Source: Parvularia atlantis (lineage: Eukaryota; Opisthokonta; Rotosphaerida). Taken from it: a stretch of DNA of 38,173 bases. Positions 8,721 to 18,349 of this stretch are shown piece after piece. The position numbers were made by a program, and so were the translations under genes. Under the pieces are notes generated by a model. It worked only from the letters and a program-made list of their open reading frames with translations. It was not told the DNA's origin and made no database searches. Each line of letters starts with the position of its first letter. Position 1 is the stretch's first letter. The DNA lies in contig CALSCO010000664.1 in assembly GCA_943704415.1 (NCBI GenBank), forward strand, positions 1 to 38,173, written 5' to 3'.

Positions 8721-10313
8721 TTACATCGCGGCCGAGGCCAGCGCGAGGCAGTGCGCCCGGTGCGCGTCCGACGTCCACCGCAGCTCGGACGTCTTAGCCG
8801 CGGCGCGGCGCGGGTCGTCGTCGTCGAGGTCCGCCGGCCAGATGCGCCCGCTCGTCCAGCCCTCGTTCAGCGACGGCGTCTGCACGCCCCCCCGCGCGCG
8901 CAGCCAGACCTCGAGCATCGCGTCCATCGCCGGCGGCGTCAGCTGCTCGACGTGCGCCCAGTCGGCCGAGTTGTCGGCGCTGGCGTGCGCGCGCACGGCC
9001 TCGCGCAGGCGTTCAAACACGTCGGTGCGCAGCCGAGCCGCCGCCGCCGCCGGCGGCTCGCACTTCTTCAGATGCACGTGCGTCCCGTTACACGAGCCCA
9101 CGTGGAACCCGCCACGCGGCCACGCAAGGCTGAGACACCGGTCCGGCAGCAGGCCCTTGCGCGTCAGTTGCGCGACCGTCCAGTCCCAGTTGTACTCGTT
9201 CACGCCGCAGAACGCCTCGGCCTGCGCCAGCAGCCGGCCCATCCCGTCGCCGCTCATGCCCCACGCCAGGCTGGCGAAGCGCGACACGCCAATTCGGTAC
9301 ACGTTCTCCAGCTTCAGGCTCGCCACCACCGGCCGCGCCGCCACAGCCGTTGTCCGGTGCACGCCCAGGTTAACGCACAGCAGCTTCGCCGCCTCGTCGG
9401 CCATGCGCTCGCGCCGCAGCCGGAACAGCGCCGTGGCCGCGGCGAGCGCGTCGGGTGCGACGAGCAGGTCGTCCTCGTTCACGAGCACATCGCGCTCGGG
9501 CGGCATAAAGTCGGGCGTGAACCGGTGCCGCCAGACGTAGTTGAACAGCCACCAGAAGTGGTGCTTGAGCCGCGCGAAGCGGTGCAGCGGCTCGGCCCAC
9601 AGCGCCCCGGGCAGAAACGAGGCCGCGTAAGGATGGTACAGCTGCTTGACGCGCGCGAACCGCACCGCCTGCACAAGCTCGTGCACGTCCTGGAAGAAGC
9701 CGTCGTGCGAGACGATCAGCGTCGTCGTGTTGATGTCCGCGTTGTCCTCCCACGCCCGCAGCACCTCGCGCAGCGCGTCGACGCGGTTGTGCGTTGGGAT
9801 GACGACCACGACGCCGCCCGCCACACCGCCCGCGGGCAGCGGATACCGGTCAAAGTTGAGATCGCTGCCGGGCCCGCGGTTGCACGCCTCCACGCACGCG
9901 CTCACGGCCGCGGCCTCGTCCGGCGTCTGTGGCGTGCGCACCATGCCCACGCACTCGCGGATGTCGCCCGCCGTCGACGGCGGCTCCCTCGGCGGCTCGG
10001 TCGGCGCTGGTGCAGTCGCCTGCTCGACGTGCCGGCGCGGCCGCTCGTCGCGGCTCACGAGCTGCAGCCGCCGCGGCCGCGAGGGCTCGGGGCCGTTCGC
10101 GTCGTTGTTCGTCGAGGGAACGTCAACTTTGAGCGGCACGAAGTGCACAAGGGCGCTCGCCAGCAGCGTGAGCAGCAGCACGAGCACGAGCACGCGCCGC
10201 CACGTCCGTCCGCACGGCGCGCGCATCCGCCGCCGGGTCAAGAAGGGGGGGGGGCGAACACAAGCCGCGGCGCGCGCGGCAGTGTCTGCGAAGAAGGGAA
10301 CGTGAAATGTCAA
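8721..10313 (-). CDS. MGAT2: Alpha-1,6-mannosyl-glycoprotein 2-beta-N-acetylglucosaminyltransferase (GnT-II)
   Basis: Golgi enzyme of family GT16 that adds GlcNAc to the alpha-1,6 mannose arm of N-glycans. Single exon. Type II topology: short tail, then membrane anchor 'VLVLVLLLTLLASALVHF'. Lumenal domain: 'VVVVIPTHNRVDALREVLRA', 'LIVSHDGFFQDVHELV', the acidic metal/sugar-nucleotide motif 'VLVNEDDLLVAPDAL' (family 'FLEEDHYLAPD'), 'WGMSGDGMGRLL', 'CGVNEYNWDWTVAQL' (family 'YDDYNWDWTLQ'), and 'HVGSCNGTHVHLKKCE'. The downstream ATG at 10226, after a ten-C run, places the anchor 11 residues from the start and may be the real initiator. No introns, unlike its neighbours. Intact. Confidence 0.9.
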   Translation of the reverse strand: MTFHVPFFADTAARAAACVRPPPFLTRRRMRAPCGRTWRRVLVLVLLLTLLASALVHFVPLKVDVPSTNNDANGPEPSRPRRLQLVSRDERPRRHVEQATAPAPTEPPREPPSTAGDIRECVGMVRTPQTPDEAAAVSACVEACNRGPGSDLNFDRYPLPAGGVAGGVVVVIPTHNRVDALREVLRAWEDNADINTTTLIVSHDGFFQDVHELVQAVRFARVKQLYHPYAASFLPGALWAEPLHRFARLKHHFWWLFNYVWRHRFTPDFMPPERDVLVNEDDLLVAPDALAAATALFRLRRERMADEAAKLLCVNLGVHRTTAVAARPVVASLKLENVYRIGVSRFASLAWGMSGDGMGRLLAQAEAFCGVNEYNWDWTVAQLTRKGLLPDRCLSLAWPRGGFHVGSCNGTHVHLKKCEPPAAAAARLRTDVFERLREAVRAHASADNSADWAHVEQLTPPAMDAMLEVWLRARGGVQTPSLNEGWTSGRIWPADLDDDDPRRAAAKTSELRWTSDAHRAHCLALASAAM

Positions 10314-10366
10314 CGTTTTCCGGCTAGACGCTAGGCTGCGTCACGCTTTGTGCGACCGCCTTCGAC

Positions 10367-10660
10367 ATGGACGACGACGCCGGGACGCGACACGGACGCG
10401 GCGATGCGCGCGGGCGCCGTGATGCGCAGCCGTGACGGTCCGCGTCCTCGGCGGCAGCAGCAGCAGCAGCATCGGCCGCGGTGCACCCCGATGCGGGTGA
10501 GCCGTTCGGCGCGACTGTGACGTGCGTGGCCTGCGACAACGCCGTCGACCAGCTGGCGGCGCAGCGGGACGCGCTGGTGGCGGAGGTGGCGCAGGGTCAA
10601 GGCGAGGGGACGAGCGGCGGCCGGCGTCTCAGTGAGCTCATTTGTTGTGTGGCACTTTGT
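10367..10660 (+). CDS. Possible small gene with a CxxC motif, unrecognised
   Basis: ATG at 10367 ('MDDDAGTRHGRG'), a possible intron ending near the CAG run at about 10455-10470, then 'FGATVTCVACDNAVDQLAAQ' followed by 'RDALVAEVAQGQ'. The frame is GC3-rich, and the CVAC plus helical stretch looks protein-like. No family recognised, 3' end not resolved, and the next gene starts at 10675. It may be 5' untranslated sequence of the HAD gene. Confidence 0.28.
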
Positions 10661-10674
10661 GACAAGCGCCAAAG

Positions 10675-11578
10675 ATGCGCCGCCGCGTCTCGGCCGTCGT
10701 GTTTGACGTGCGGCGGCCCTCGTCTCTCGCTCGCGTCTCTCGTGCCGACAGCTGCTGCCCGTACGCGCACGCGCGCACGCTAGATGGACGGCACGCTCAC
10801 GGCGTCCGTGCTCGACTTTGCGCTCATGCGCCGGCGCATCGGCGTGCGGCCGGAGGAGGACATCCTGCACACGGTCGCGCGGGTGCGCGTGTTCAGGCTG
10901 CTGCGTGCGGCGCCCGGCTGACGCGGCGAGCAGATGCCGCCGGCCGAGCGTGCCGAGGCGATGCGCGTGATCCACGAGATGGAGGACGCGGCCGCGCGCG
11001 ACGTCGTGCTGCAGCCGGGCTTTGACGAGATCATGAACGTACGGCTGCTGCCGCTGCGCCGAGCGCGCGGCTGACGCGGCGGCAGCACCTCGAGGCGCAC
11101 GCGATTCCGCGCGCCATCCTCACGCGCAACCACGCCGGCGCCGTCGACCGCCTGCTGGCCGTGTCCGGGCGCACGTTCGATGCGGTGCTGACGCGCGACT
11201 TTACCCCGGTCAAGCCCGCGCCCGAGCCGCTGCTGCACATCTGCGCCAGCGTCTTTGTGCGTGCGCGCAGGCGCGGCCATGTGTACGTGCGTGCGTGCTG
11301 ACGGCGCACGGCGCGGCGCGTCATTGGTCACAGCGGCTGCCGCCGGCGTCGGTCGCCATGGTTGGCGGTGCGTGTCGCTCGACTGATCGCGGCTGCGGCT
11401 GACGACCGCGCGCCACAACGCAGACCACCTGGACGACCTGCGCTGCGGCCGGGCGGCGGGCGCGCTCGCCGTGCTGCTGCGCAACACGAGCAACGGGCAC
11501 TTTGCACACGAGGCCGACCACGTCGTCGACCGCCTCGACGAGCTTATCGACCTGTTTGGCGGCACCGCCCAGCTGTGA
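10675..11578 (+). CDS. HAD-superfamily phosphatase, yeast YOR131C/CTO1-like
   Basis: Haloacid-dehalogenase-type hydrolase. Splicing of exon 1 ('MRRRVSAVVFD') to exon 2 restores motif I, 'VVFDMDGTLT' (nucleophile and acid Asp). Motif II lies in 'IPRAILTRNHAGAV'. Motif III Lys lies in 'AVLTRDFTPVKPAPEPLLHI'. Motif IV 'VAMVGDHLDDLRCGRAAG' has its Asp split by an intron. The C-terminus is 'AVLLRNTSNGHFAHEADHVV'. The order and wording follow yeast YOR131C ('TREFRPTKPQPDPLLHIA', 'MVGDSFDDMKSGRSAG'). Visible introns include 10883-10933 and 11039-11085, both with CTGAC branch sites. Stop 11576-11578, 58 bp from the convergent Grc3 gene. Substrate unknown. Confidence 0.88.
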
Positions 11579-11636
11579 GTCGCCCCCTGCTCGGCTTACA
11601 GTACAGACATTGTGCATCGCGAACGCAGTCTCCGCC

Positions 11637-14029
11637 CTACCGCCGTCGCATCAGGTTGTGCCGCGGCCGCCACACCGCGCCGCCGACGACGTCGCCCGTT
11701 GGCACCTCTGTGCTGCCCGCGATGTACGGCGCCTCGTCCAGGCTGACCTGCGACTGGCACACGCTTGAGCACCGACCGCCGCGCGCCTGGCCCACGCGTT
11801 GTGGCACCTGCGCAAAGACCGACAGGGGCAGGTCGATGCCGTGGCCGCACAGCAGCAGGTTGACGCGCGCGAGATGCTCCGGCGGCACCGGCGTCAGGAC
11901 GTGCAGCACGCGCTGCTCCGTGTCGACGCCGCGCACAAGGCCTGCCGAGCGCGCGAGTTACGCGACACCGTGCACCACATACAGGCATGCGCGCACCGAG
12001 ACCGATGCAGTCGAGCACTGACGGCGCCGGCGGCCTCACCAGCCGCAGGCAGTCGAACGTCTCGTCGTCCTGCCCGTGCACGGTCTGCGCCGACATGCAT
12101 GTCAGCTCGTGCGCGCTGCCGATCGCCGGCGGGTCGCACCGCTGGCGCGTGTGTGTGCAGCTCGTCCGGGTCAATCGCCAGCCCCACGACGGTCGCGTTG
12201 ATCGCGTACAGCGTGACGTGCGCCGGCACCTGGCGCCGACGTGTGTGAGCGCTGTGCCGCCTCGTGCAGGGGGGGGGCGCTGGCGTACCGGCGCGAGCGC
12301 GAACGCCACGCCGACGGCCTCCCACGGCACCGCGTACGGCACGTGGGCGTACAGCGGCGCGCGCGTGTCGGCGAGGAAGTACGTCGCGAGGGCGAGCGCA
12401 CGAAGGTCCCTGGCAGAGTACATCGCACTGTGCGCGCATGTCAGCGAGCAGCGCTGCGGATTTGCAGACGCACTTGGCCGTCGCCAACTCGCCGTTCAGC
12501 CGTACGTCGATCACAGCCGCGCTGGTGCTGCACGCGCGACCGACGAGTAAGCCAAGCGCACACCCATGCAGCGGCGGCTGCGCACGTGAGCGGCCGGTCG
12601 AAGCGCGACGTGGGCCGTTGGTCGGCCAGTTGAAGCACGACGTCAGGCCGCGTGACGTCGACAGTGGTCTGCAGCAGCTCAAAGCCCGTGCCTGTGCCGG
12701 CCGACGTGAGACCGTGCAGGGTGCCGGTGTGCGGTGCACGCACCGCGGATCCACCCGGGCGTGTTGACGACGAGCGGCACCGGCCCGAGCTCGGAGGCGC
12801 AGTGCGCGGCGTGGTGCCGGCTCAGGCGCTCGATGGCGGTCATGTACGCCCCCGGGTCGTGCTTGGACGACGTGGCGCCGACAAAGAGCGCCCTGCGCGT
12901 GCACCGTCAGCACACGAAACGCCGGGCGCAGCAACACGTACAGCTTGGGCACGGCTTGGTGCGTGAACGACGGCCCTACGATGCGCGCAGTCAGCGTGCA
13001 TCGGTGCAGCCTTCGAGCGGTTCCGCACCAAACAGAAAGCTGTCGACGTAGCTGAGTGCGACCAGGCCCGGCGGCGTGAACTCGCCCTGGCCGGGGTCAG
13101 CCTCGATGTGCGCAACAGTGCCGAATCTGTGCCACAGAGCCGTCGTGAGCCGTGCGCTTCACGCGACGCCCGACCGCCACACCGCTCAATCAGCGCGTTG
13201 ACGAGGATGCGCGCGAGCGTGCTCTTGCCCGTGTTCTTCACGCCCGTCACGAGCACGCGTGCTGCGTCCAGACGTCGTCAGCCGCGCGACCGTGCCACAA
13301 ACGGCGCACGCACTCGTCGCCGTCGCGCCGTGCAGCACCCGCGCCAGCGCCGCCGTCCACGCCTCGGGCATCGCAAATAGCGTCAAACCCGGCTGCGGCG
13401 CAAGGATCTGCGGCGAGCAGGGCCGATCAGCGCTCGTTCGCAAGTGAGCAGCAGCAGCACTGCTGTGCACGATGTCAAAGGTGCTGAGGCGCAGCGCGCC
13501 GGTCCCGTCCACGACGCCGCCGCTGAAGACGTCGCGGAACTCGGCCAAGGCGCAGACGCCGTCGAAGCGGTCGCGGGCGCCCGGCGAGACGCGCACGACG
13601 GCCGCGCAGTCGTCGTCGTCGGCGTGTTGGCCCAAGCTGACGGCGACGATGCTGAGGAGGGCGTGCGTGGCGGGCGAGAACAGGGCGAGCTCGCCGTGGC
13701 GCGGCACGATTAGCTGGCCCTGCACCACGACGGCGCCGCGCAGCACGCGCAGCCGCAGTGCCCCGAGGACGCACACGATCTGCACTCGCGCACGATCAGA
13801 AGCAGCACACGCGGCACCGTCGGCAGCACACGTCGTGCTCGTCCAGCCTGAGCGTGGTCGCATCGGCGCCGTCCACGAGCACGTTACGCCCGGGCACCGG
13901 CACGAAGCTCGATGCGCAACGCGGATCGACGCTGCGTCGCGCCGCGCGTCAGCTGTGAGTGAGCGAGCGAGGTGCGAGGCCGCGCCTCTTGGACGACGCC
14001 TTGGCGGCCATCGCCGTGTCGAGCGTCAT
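11637..14029 (-). CDS. NOL9: Polynucleotide 5'-hydroxyl-kinase Grc3/NOL9
   Basis: Nucleolar RNA kinase needed for ITS2 processing in pre-rRNA. N-terminal part: 'VPGRNVLVDGADATTL', then 'IVCVLGALRLRVLRGAVVVQ'. Walker A 'LVTGVKNTGKSTLARILVNA'. Clp1/Grc3 signature 'HIEADPGQGEFTPPGLVALS' (family 'YLECDLGQTEFTPPG'). Later 'VPLVVNTPGWIRG' and 'FELLQTTVDVTRPDVVLQLA'. C-terminal domain: 'LALATYFLAD', 'HVPYAVPWEAVGVAFA', 'VRGVDTEQRVLHVLTPVPPE', ending 'AVWRPRHNLMRRR'. Many introns, some with poly-C tracts (for example around 12270). Start at 14029 ('MTLDTAMAAKA' spliced in phase to 'VDPRCASSF') or 14011. Exact exon borders in the C-terminal half are uncertain; identity is firm. Confidence 0.85.
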
Positions 14030-14123
14030 TGGCGGTGCACAGCGATGCGACGGCGACGACCGCGACAGCGACGACGACGAGGCGCACGACGACGAGGCCG
14101 AAAGCGATCAAGAAGTAGCGGTT

Positions 14124-14240
14124 CGCCGGCATTGCCATCGCCTGATCGCGAGACACGCGCTCCGCCGGCATTGCCATCGCCTGATCGCGAGACACGCGCT
14201 CCGCCGGCATCGCCATCGCCTGATCGCGAGACACACGCTC
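14124..14240. repeat. 39-bp tandem repeat, three copies
   Basis: Three head-to-tail 39-bp units (14124, 14163, 14202), copies 1 and 2 nearly identical. The unit length is a multiple of three, and both strands stay open through it. It lies between the divergent Grc3 start (14029) and the plus-strand ATG at 14274. Confidence 0.95.
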
Positions 14241-14273
14241 TGCCGACATCACTCTCGCGCGCTTGTCCCTTGC

Positions 14274-15098
14274 ATGGAGGTCGTGTCGCGCGCACGTGAA
14301 GGCGTCGCCTCGGTCGTCGCGGCGGTGCGCGCGGCGCTGGACGAGGCTGTGGTCGGGCCCGAGGTCGCCGCGCGCAACCGCTACCTGGCGCTGGTGCGGC
14401 GCCGTGGTGTGAACGGCGGACACCTGACACGCCGCGGGCGGCAGGGTGCCGGCGCCGCACTGCTCGCGGTCGGGTACATGTACCTGCGCAAGGCGCTGCA
14501 CCTGGTGCGCGCGGCGACGGGCAGCAGCGCGCGCGGTGCGTGCTCAACGACGGGGCGGCGCGCAGACGGCCGAGGACCGCGCCAGCCAGCGCCGCAAGAC
14601 CAAGCTCGGCGTCGGCCTGCAGAAGGCGCACCGCGCGTTCCTGCGCGAGGTCGCGGCGCGCTACCGCTTCGGCGACGAGTCCAAGACGCTGCGCATGGCC
14701 ATCGACTACGCCAACCAGGAGCTGGACACCGACCACATCTTCACTGTCGCGCGCGTGTCGGCCGCCGCCGAGGTGCGCCGCGATGCCTCGTGCGCGCGCG
14801 ACTGACGACCGCGCGCGCGCAGCTGCTCGCCGATTCGGAGCCGGCCATCGTCACGCTCGATAAGGAGTCGCACGTCGAGTGGCTGGTCAAGATGCAGCAG
14901 AGCAAGGTGCGCCCTGCCGGCGTTCGTGCTCGCGCTCATGCGCGGGCGCAGGGCCTTGCAAGCGTCGACCAAGCGCTGGCCATCGTGCTCGAGCACGTCA
15001 TGAGCGTGCAGGACCAGGCGACCATCTTTGAGATCGACCGCACCAAGACCCGCCCCGTGCACGGCGAGCCCAGCATCATCCTCTCGATCAAGTCGTGA
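14274..15098 (+). CDS. Membrane-anchored protein with two ribbon-helix-helix-like repeats
   Basis: No named family recognised. N-terminal helix 'VSRAREGVASVVAAVRAAL'. One probable membrane segment around 'GAGAALLAVGYMYLRKALHL' after the first intron (branch CTGAC). Then repeat 1: 'VGLQKAHRAFLREVAARYRF', 'DESKTLRMAIDYA', 'DHIFTVAR'. Repeat 2: 'ESHVEWLVKMQQSK', 'LASVDQALAIVLEHV', 'ATIFEIDR'. Each reads as strand, helix, turn, helix, then an 'IF' strand, like a ribbon-helix-helix unit. The intron between them is standard. One junction near 14540-14590 is unresolved. The frame is open further upstream to 13959, but that would overlap the Grc3 first exon and translate the 39-bp repeats, so 14274 is preferred. 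Confidence 0.65.
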   Translation: MEVVSRAREGVASVVAAVRAALDEAVVGPEVAARNRYLALVRRRGVNGGHLTRRGRQGAGAALLAVGYMYLRKALHLVRAATGSSARGACSTTGRRADGRGPRQPAPQDQARRRPAEGAPRVPARGRGALPLRRRVQDAAHGHRLRQPGAGHRPHLHCRARVGRRRGAPRCLVRARLTTARAQLLADSEPAIVTLDKESHVEWLVKMQQSKVRPAGVRARAHARAQGLASVDQALAIVLEHVMSVQDQATIFEIDRTKTRPVHGEPSIILSIKS

Positions 15099-15136
15099 TC
15101 GTCGCTGTGTGTCCCGCATCCAGTGCAGGGTCTTCA

Positions 15137-16409
15137 TCAGTCCACATGCAACAACAGCGTGCTCATGTAGTCCGTCTGCAGCAGATTGACGTTGACCGGG
15201 TGGTCCACGTCGGCGCTGCCCCGGTGCAGCACACGGCCCTCGCGCCGTGCCGTGCGCAGCGACTGGCGCACCTGCTGTAGCAGCAGGGCCGACGTGACGC
15301 GGTGGCTGCACGACGCCACAAAGAGCAGGCCGCTCGGTGCGAGGTGCCGCAGCGACAGCGTCACCAGCCGTTCGTACGTGCGCAGCCCGTCGGTCAGGTG
15401 CACGTTGACCGGCACGAACGGCGGCGGGTCAATGATGATGACGTCGTACTTCTGCTCGGCGCTGCTGTCGCGCGGCCACGTCCTCAGCAGCTTGCTCACA
15501 TCGCTCTTGACAAACGTGACGCGGTCGGCCACGCCGTTGCGCCTCGCGGCCTCGGCGCCGAGGTCGATCGACGCCTGCGAGCGGTCGACGCACAGCACGT
15601 GCGCGGCGCCGTGCGCGGCGGCCTGGATGCCAAACGCGCCCGTGTGGCTGGTGCGCGGGGGCGGCATCAGGCACGCGCGCCACACGAGTACGCACGCACC
15701 AAAACAGGTCGAGCACGCGCCGCCCGGCGCACAGGCGCGCGACGCGCTTGCGGTGCTGGCGGTGGTCGTAGTACCAGCCGGTCTTCTGGCCGTCGCGCAG
15801 GTTCACGGGGAAGACGAGGCCGTCCTCGAGCAGGTCGAGCGTGGCCGGCACGTCGCCGCGCAGCTCGGGCTCGTCGTGCACGGTGAGGCCCTCGGCAACG
15901 CGGACGGGCGCGTCGCGGCGGACGACGACACCGGCCGGCGCGAGCGTGTCATCGATCGCCGCGAGCAGCTCGTCTTTGTGCAGGTCGAAGGCGGCCGAGT
16001 TGATCTGCACAGTGAGGCAGCGGTCGTAGCGGTCGATGGCCAGGCCGGGCATGCCGTCGCTCTCGGCGTGGATGATGCGGCACCAGCGCGCGTCGGCGGG
16101 CTGCAGCAGGCGCTCGCGCAGCGCGGACGCTGCGCGCAGCCGCCGACGCATCCACGTTCCGAGGTCGAGCTTGCCGTCGGGGTCCTCGTGCGCGGTCCAG
16201 GCCAGGCGGGCGCCGATCTTGCTGTGCGGGTTGTAGAAGGCCGTGGCGATGTCCTTGGCGTTGACGGGGTCGGCCAGCCGCACGAGCGCGCCGGCCGGCA
16301 GCGACGCGAGCCCCGGGTGCGCGCGCAGATCGGTGCTGTACGCCCACGGCTGGCGCAGCCGGCGCGCCGCGGCCGACAGGAACACGCGCGGCGCAGCTGC
16401 CGTCGACAT
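15137..16409 (-). CDS. RlmI-type class I RNA (cytosine-C5) methyltransferase
   Basis: SAM-dependent methyltransferase of the bacterial RlmI/YccW family, with an N-terminal PUA domain ('VFLSAAARRLRQPWAYSTDL'), then 'AFYNPHSKIGARLAW' and 'HAESDGMPGLAIDRYD'. Next come 'VFPVNLRDGQKTGWYYDHRQ' and SAM motif I 'VLDLFCHTGAFGIQAAAHGA', restored by the one intron. 'VLCVDRSQASIDL', motif IV 'DVIIIDPPPFVP', the catalytic Cys in 'LLFVASCSHRV' (RlmI 'LLTFSCSGLM'), and 'DVDHPVNVNLLQTDYMST' near the end. In bacteria the target is 23S rRNA; here a mitochondrial rRNA target is possible but unproven. Start at 16409 is just before the PUA domain; an upstream in-frame Met lies at 16454. Only one intron. Confidence 0.88.
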
Positions 16410-16554
16410 CCGGCTCACAGCGACGGCGCAAAAGACGTGGCCGCGCACCGGCATCAGTATTGCCTGGCTGCGACGGCGCTACAGACGTGTCGGAAGCGTG
16501 ACAGTCGGCACTAATGGCTACACAATTCGCCGAGGCATACGTACATAGGCAGCG

Positions 16555-18336
16555 ATGCCCGATTACGCCGCGGTACGGCGCCTTGTGCGCCTTGTGCGCC
16601 GTGGGCCGCCGCCTGGCTGAGCCGATGTGCGCGCACCGGCGCAGATCTGGGCGTGCAACGAGGCGCTGCAGTCGTTCAACGCGCGCGCCGACGCGCTCGC
16701 GGCCCACGCGGCCGGCGACGCCGATGGGACCCGCGCGACGCTGCTGCAGGCCATGCGCGCGCTCAAGGAGCTGCAGACGTGCGCGCGCGCCCCTCCTCGC
16801 CGCCGTCGCACGCGCAACGGCCTTTGACGGACAGCACCGATGCACAGTGCCGGCGTGCAGTCGAGCGAGCTCGAGGACCACGCGGCCGCGGTCGTCGGCA
16901 CGTTCAAGGTGCGCGCGCCTCGGTGGCACGCGCCAGGCCGCGTTCACGCCGAGGCGCAGGGCTTCTTGGCCGCCGACGGCGCGGCGCAGCGCGCGCAATT
17001 TGCGCAGCAGATCCGCACCTTGCAGGCCGTCGTCAAGAAGGCCGTGACCGCGTTCCTGACCGACGGCGCTGTCGAGGTACGCGCTGCGCTGCCTTGCCCG
17101 CTCGCGCTCGCCCTCACGCTCGCGCCGCGGCCGCGACAGGACGCGACGAAACTTTCGGCCGAGGAGCGGCAGCGGCAGCAGGAGGAGGCGGAGCTGGCGC
17201 GCCTGCGCGAGGTGCACAAACGGTCGGTGCAGCGAGCAGCGTGCTAAGACGGGGACCCGCAGCGCATCCGCCAGAAGGAGCAGCAGGCAGACCTGATGGG
17301 CGCCAAGGAGGCCGAGCAGCGGCGCAAGGAGGAGGAGCAGATGCGCACAAACGAGATGCTGCGCAAGAAGGAGGCCGAGCTGATCGCCAAGGGTGCGCGC
17401 CACCTGCGACTCTCGCGCGCGCGCACCGTTCACACGTCGCCGCACGACCAGCCGCCGAGACCGTCGCGTCATCGGCAGCAGGCGCGGGGCGAGCGTCGTC
17501 AAAGCGGCCCGCGGCCATCGATATCCCCACGCCGCAGGGCATCGGCGCGCCTGCGCACGCCAGCCCGCGTATCTCGGCCAGCCCGCGCAACCAGCTCAGC
17601 CCACGCTCGCCAGCAAGCCCGGCAGTGGTGCGCGCGCGCGAGGCCGGGTCGCCGTACTCGTACTCGCCGCCGGTGCGCCCTCTGCCTCGCCACGCGCCGC
17701 TCGCTCATCGCACGCACGCGCACAGGAGACGCTGGTGCAGGCCGGCAACAAGGTGCACACGGAGCTGCAGAGCCAATTGATCGCGATTAAGCTGGACGAG
17801 TTCAGCAAGAGCGACGCTGGCAAGGGCATGGTCGGCAGCACGCTACGCAAGTCCAACTCGGTCGAGATGAAGAAGACGCCCTCGTCCGAGTTTAACCAGC
17901 CGGGGCTCAACAAGGGCGCGCGCAAGTCGCCATCGCGTGAGTTGCCGACGGTGCGCGCCGGCAGTCAGGCGATCGCCGCCAGCTGACGACCGGCCTGCAT
18001 GCGCACGTGCAGTGGCAGAGCGAGACCCACGCGGCCAAGGTGCTTACGCGGCACTACATGGAGGACTACGACGTCAAGCTAAGCCTGCACCTCAAGCGGT
18101 GCAAGGCGTGCAAGGTGCGTGCTGGTTGTCGGGCGCGCCGCACCACACACTTAGCACGCCGCGATAGGACATGCTCTTCCCGGGCGCGCGCGTGCTCAAG
18201 TGCCAGAGTGCGCGCGTGCGAGACGCGCCGGACGCAGCGCTGACCTCGCCGCGCAGCCTGCGGCATCATCGTGCACAGCCAGTGCTTCACCAGCCAGGTC
18301 AACGACTTTGTGCAGTGCCAGCAGTCGACGTACTGA
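16555..18336 (+). CDS. Helical/coiled-coil protein with C-terminal C1-type zinc finger
   Basis: Starts 'MPDYAA' spliced to 'IWACNEALQSFNARADALAA'. This helical region is followed by a long charged coiled coil ('LSAEERQRQQEEAELARLRE', 'AKEAEQRRKEEEQMRTNEML'), a Ser/Pro-rich linker ('ASPRNQLSPRSPASPA'), a Ser/Lys-rich stretch ('MVGSTLRKSNSVEMKKTPSS'), and the last three exons. Correct splicing of the last exons gives 'HLKRCKACKDMLFPGARVLK' followed by 'CQTCGIIVHSQCF' and a final Cys. This is a CxxC-x13-CxxC-x4-HxxC pattern typical of C1 (phorbol ester/DAG) or related treble-clef fingers. About ten short introns. Possibly a membrane- or cytoskeleton-linked scaffold; function inferred only. Stop 18334-18336, 13 bp from the convergent gene. 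Confidence 0.65.
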
Positions 18337-18349
18337 ACATTCGTCCTTG

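Noticed and set aside
8751-10334. 527-codon open frame on the plus strand
   Set aside because: Exact antisense of the GnT-II gene. Very high GC leaves complementary frames open; the peptide is Arg/His-rich and matches nothing.
14124-14240. CRISPR-like array
   Set aside because: The 39-bp units abut with no spacers; it is a tandem minisatellite in a eukaryotic promoter.
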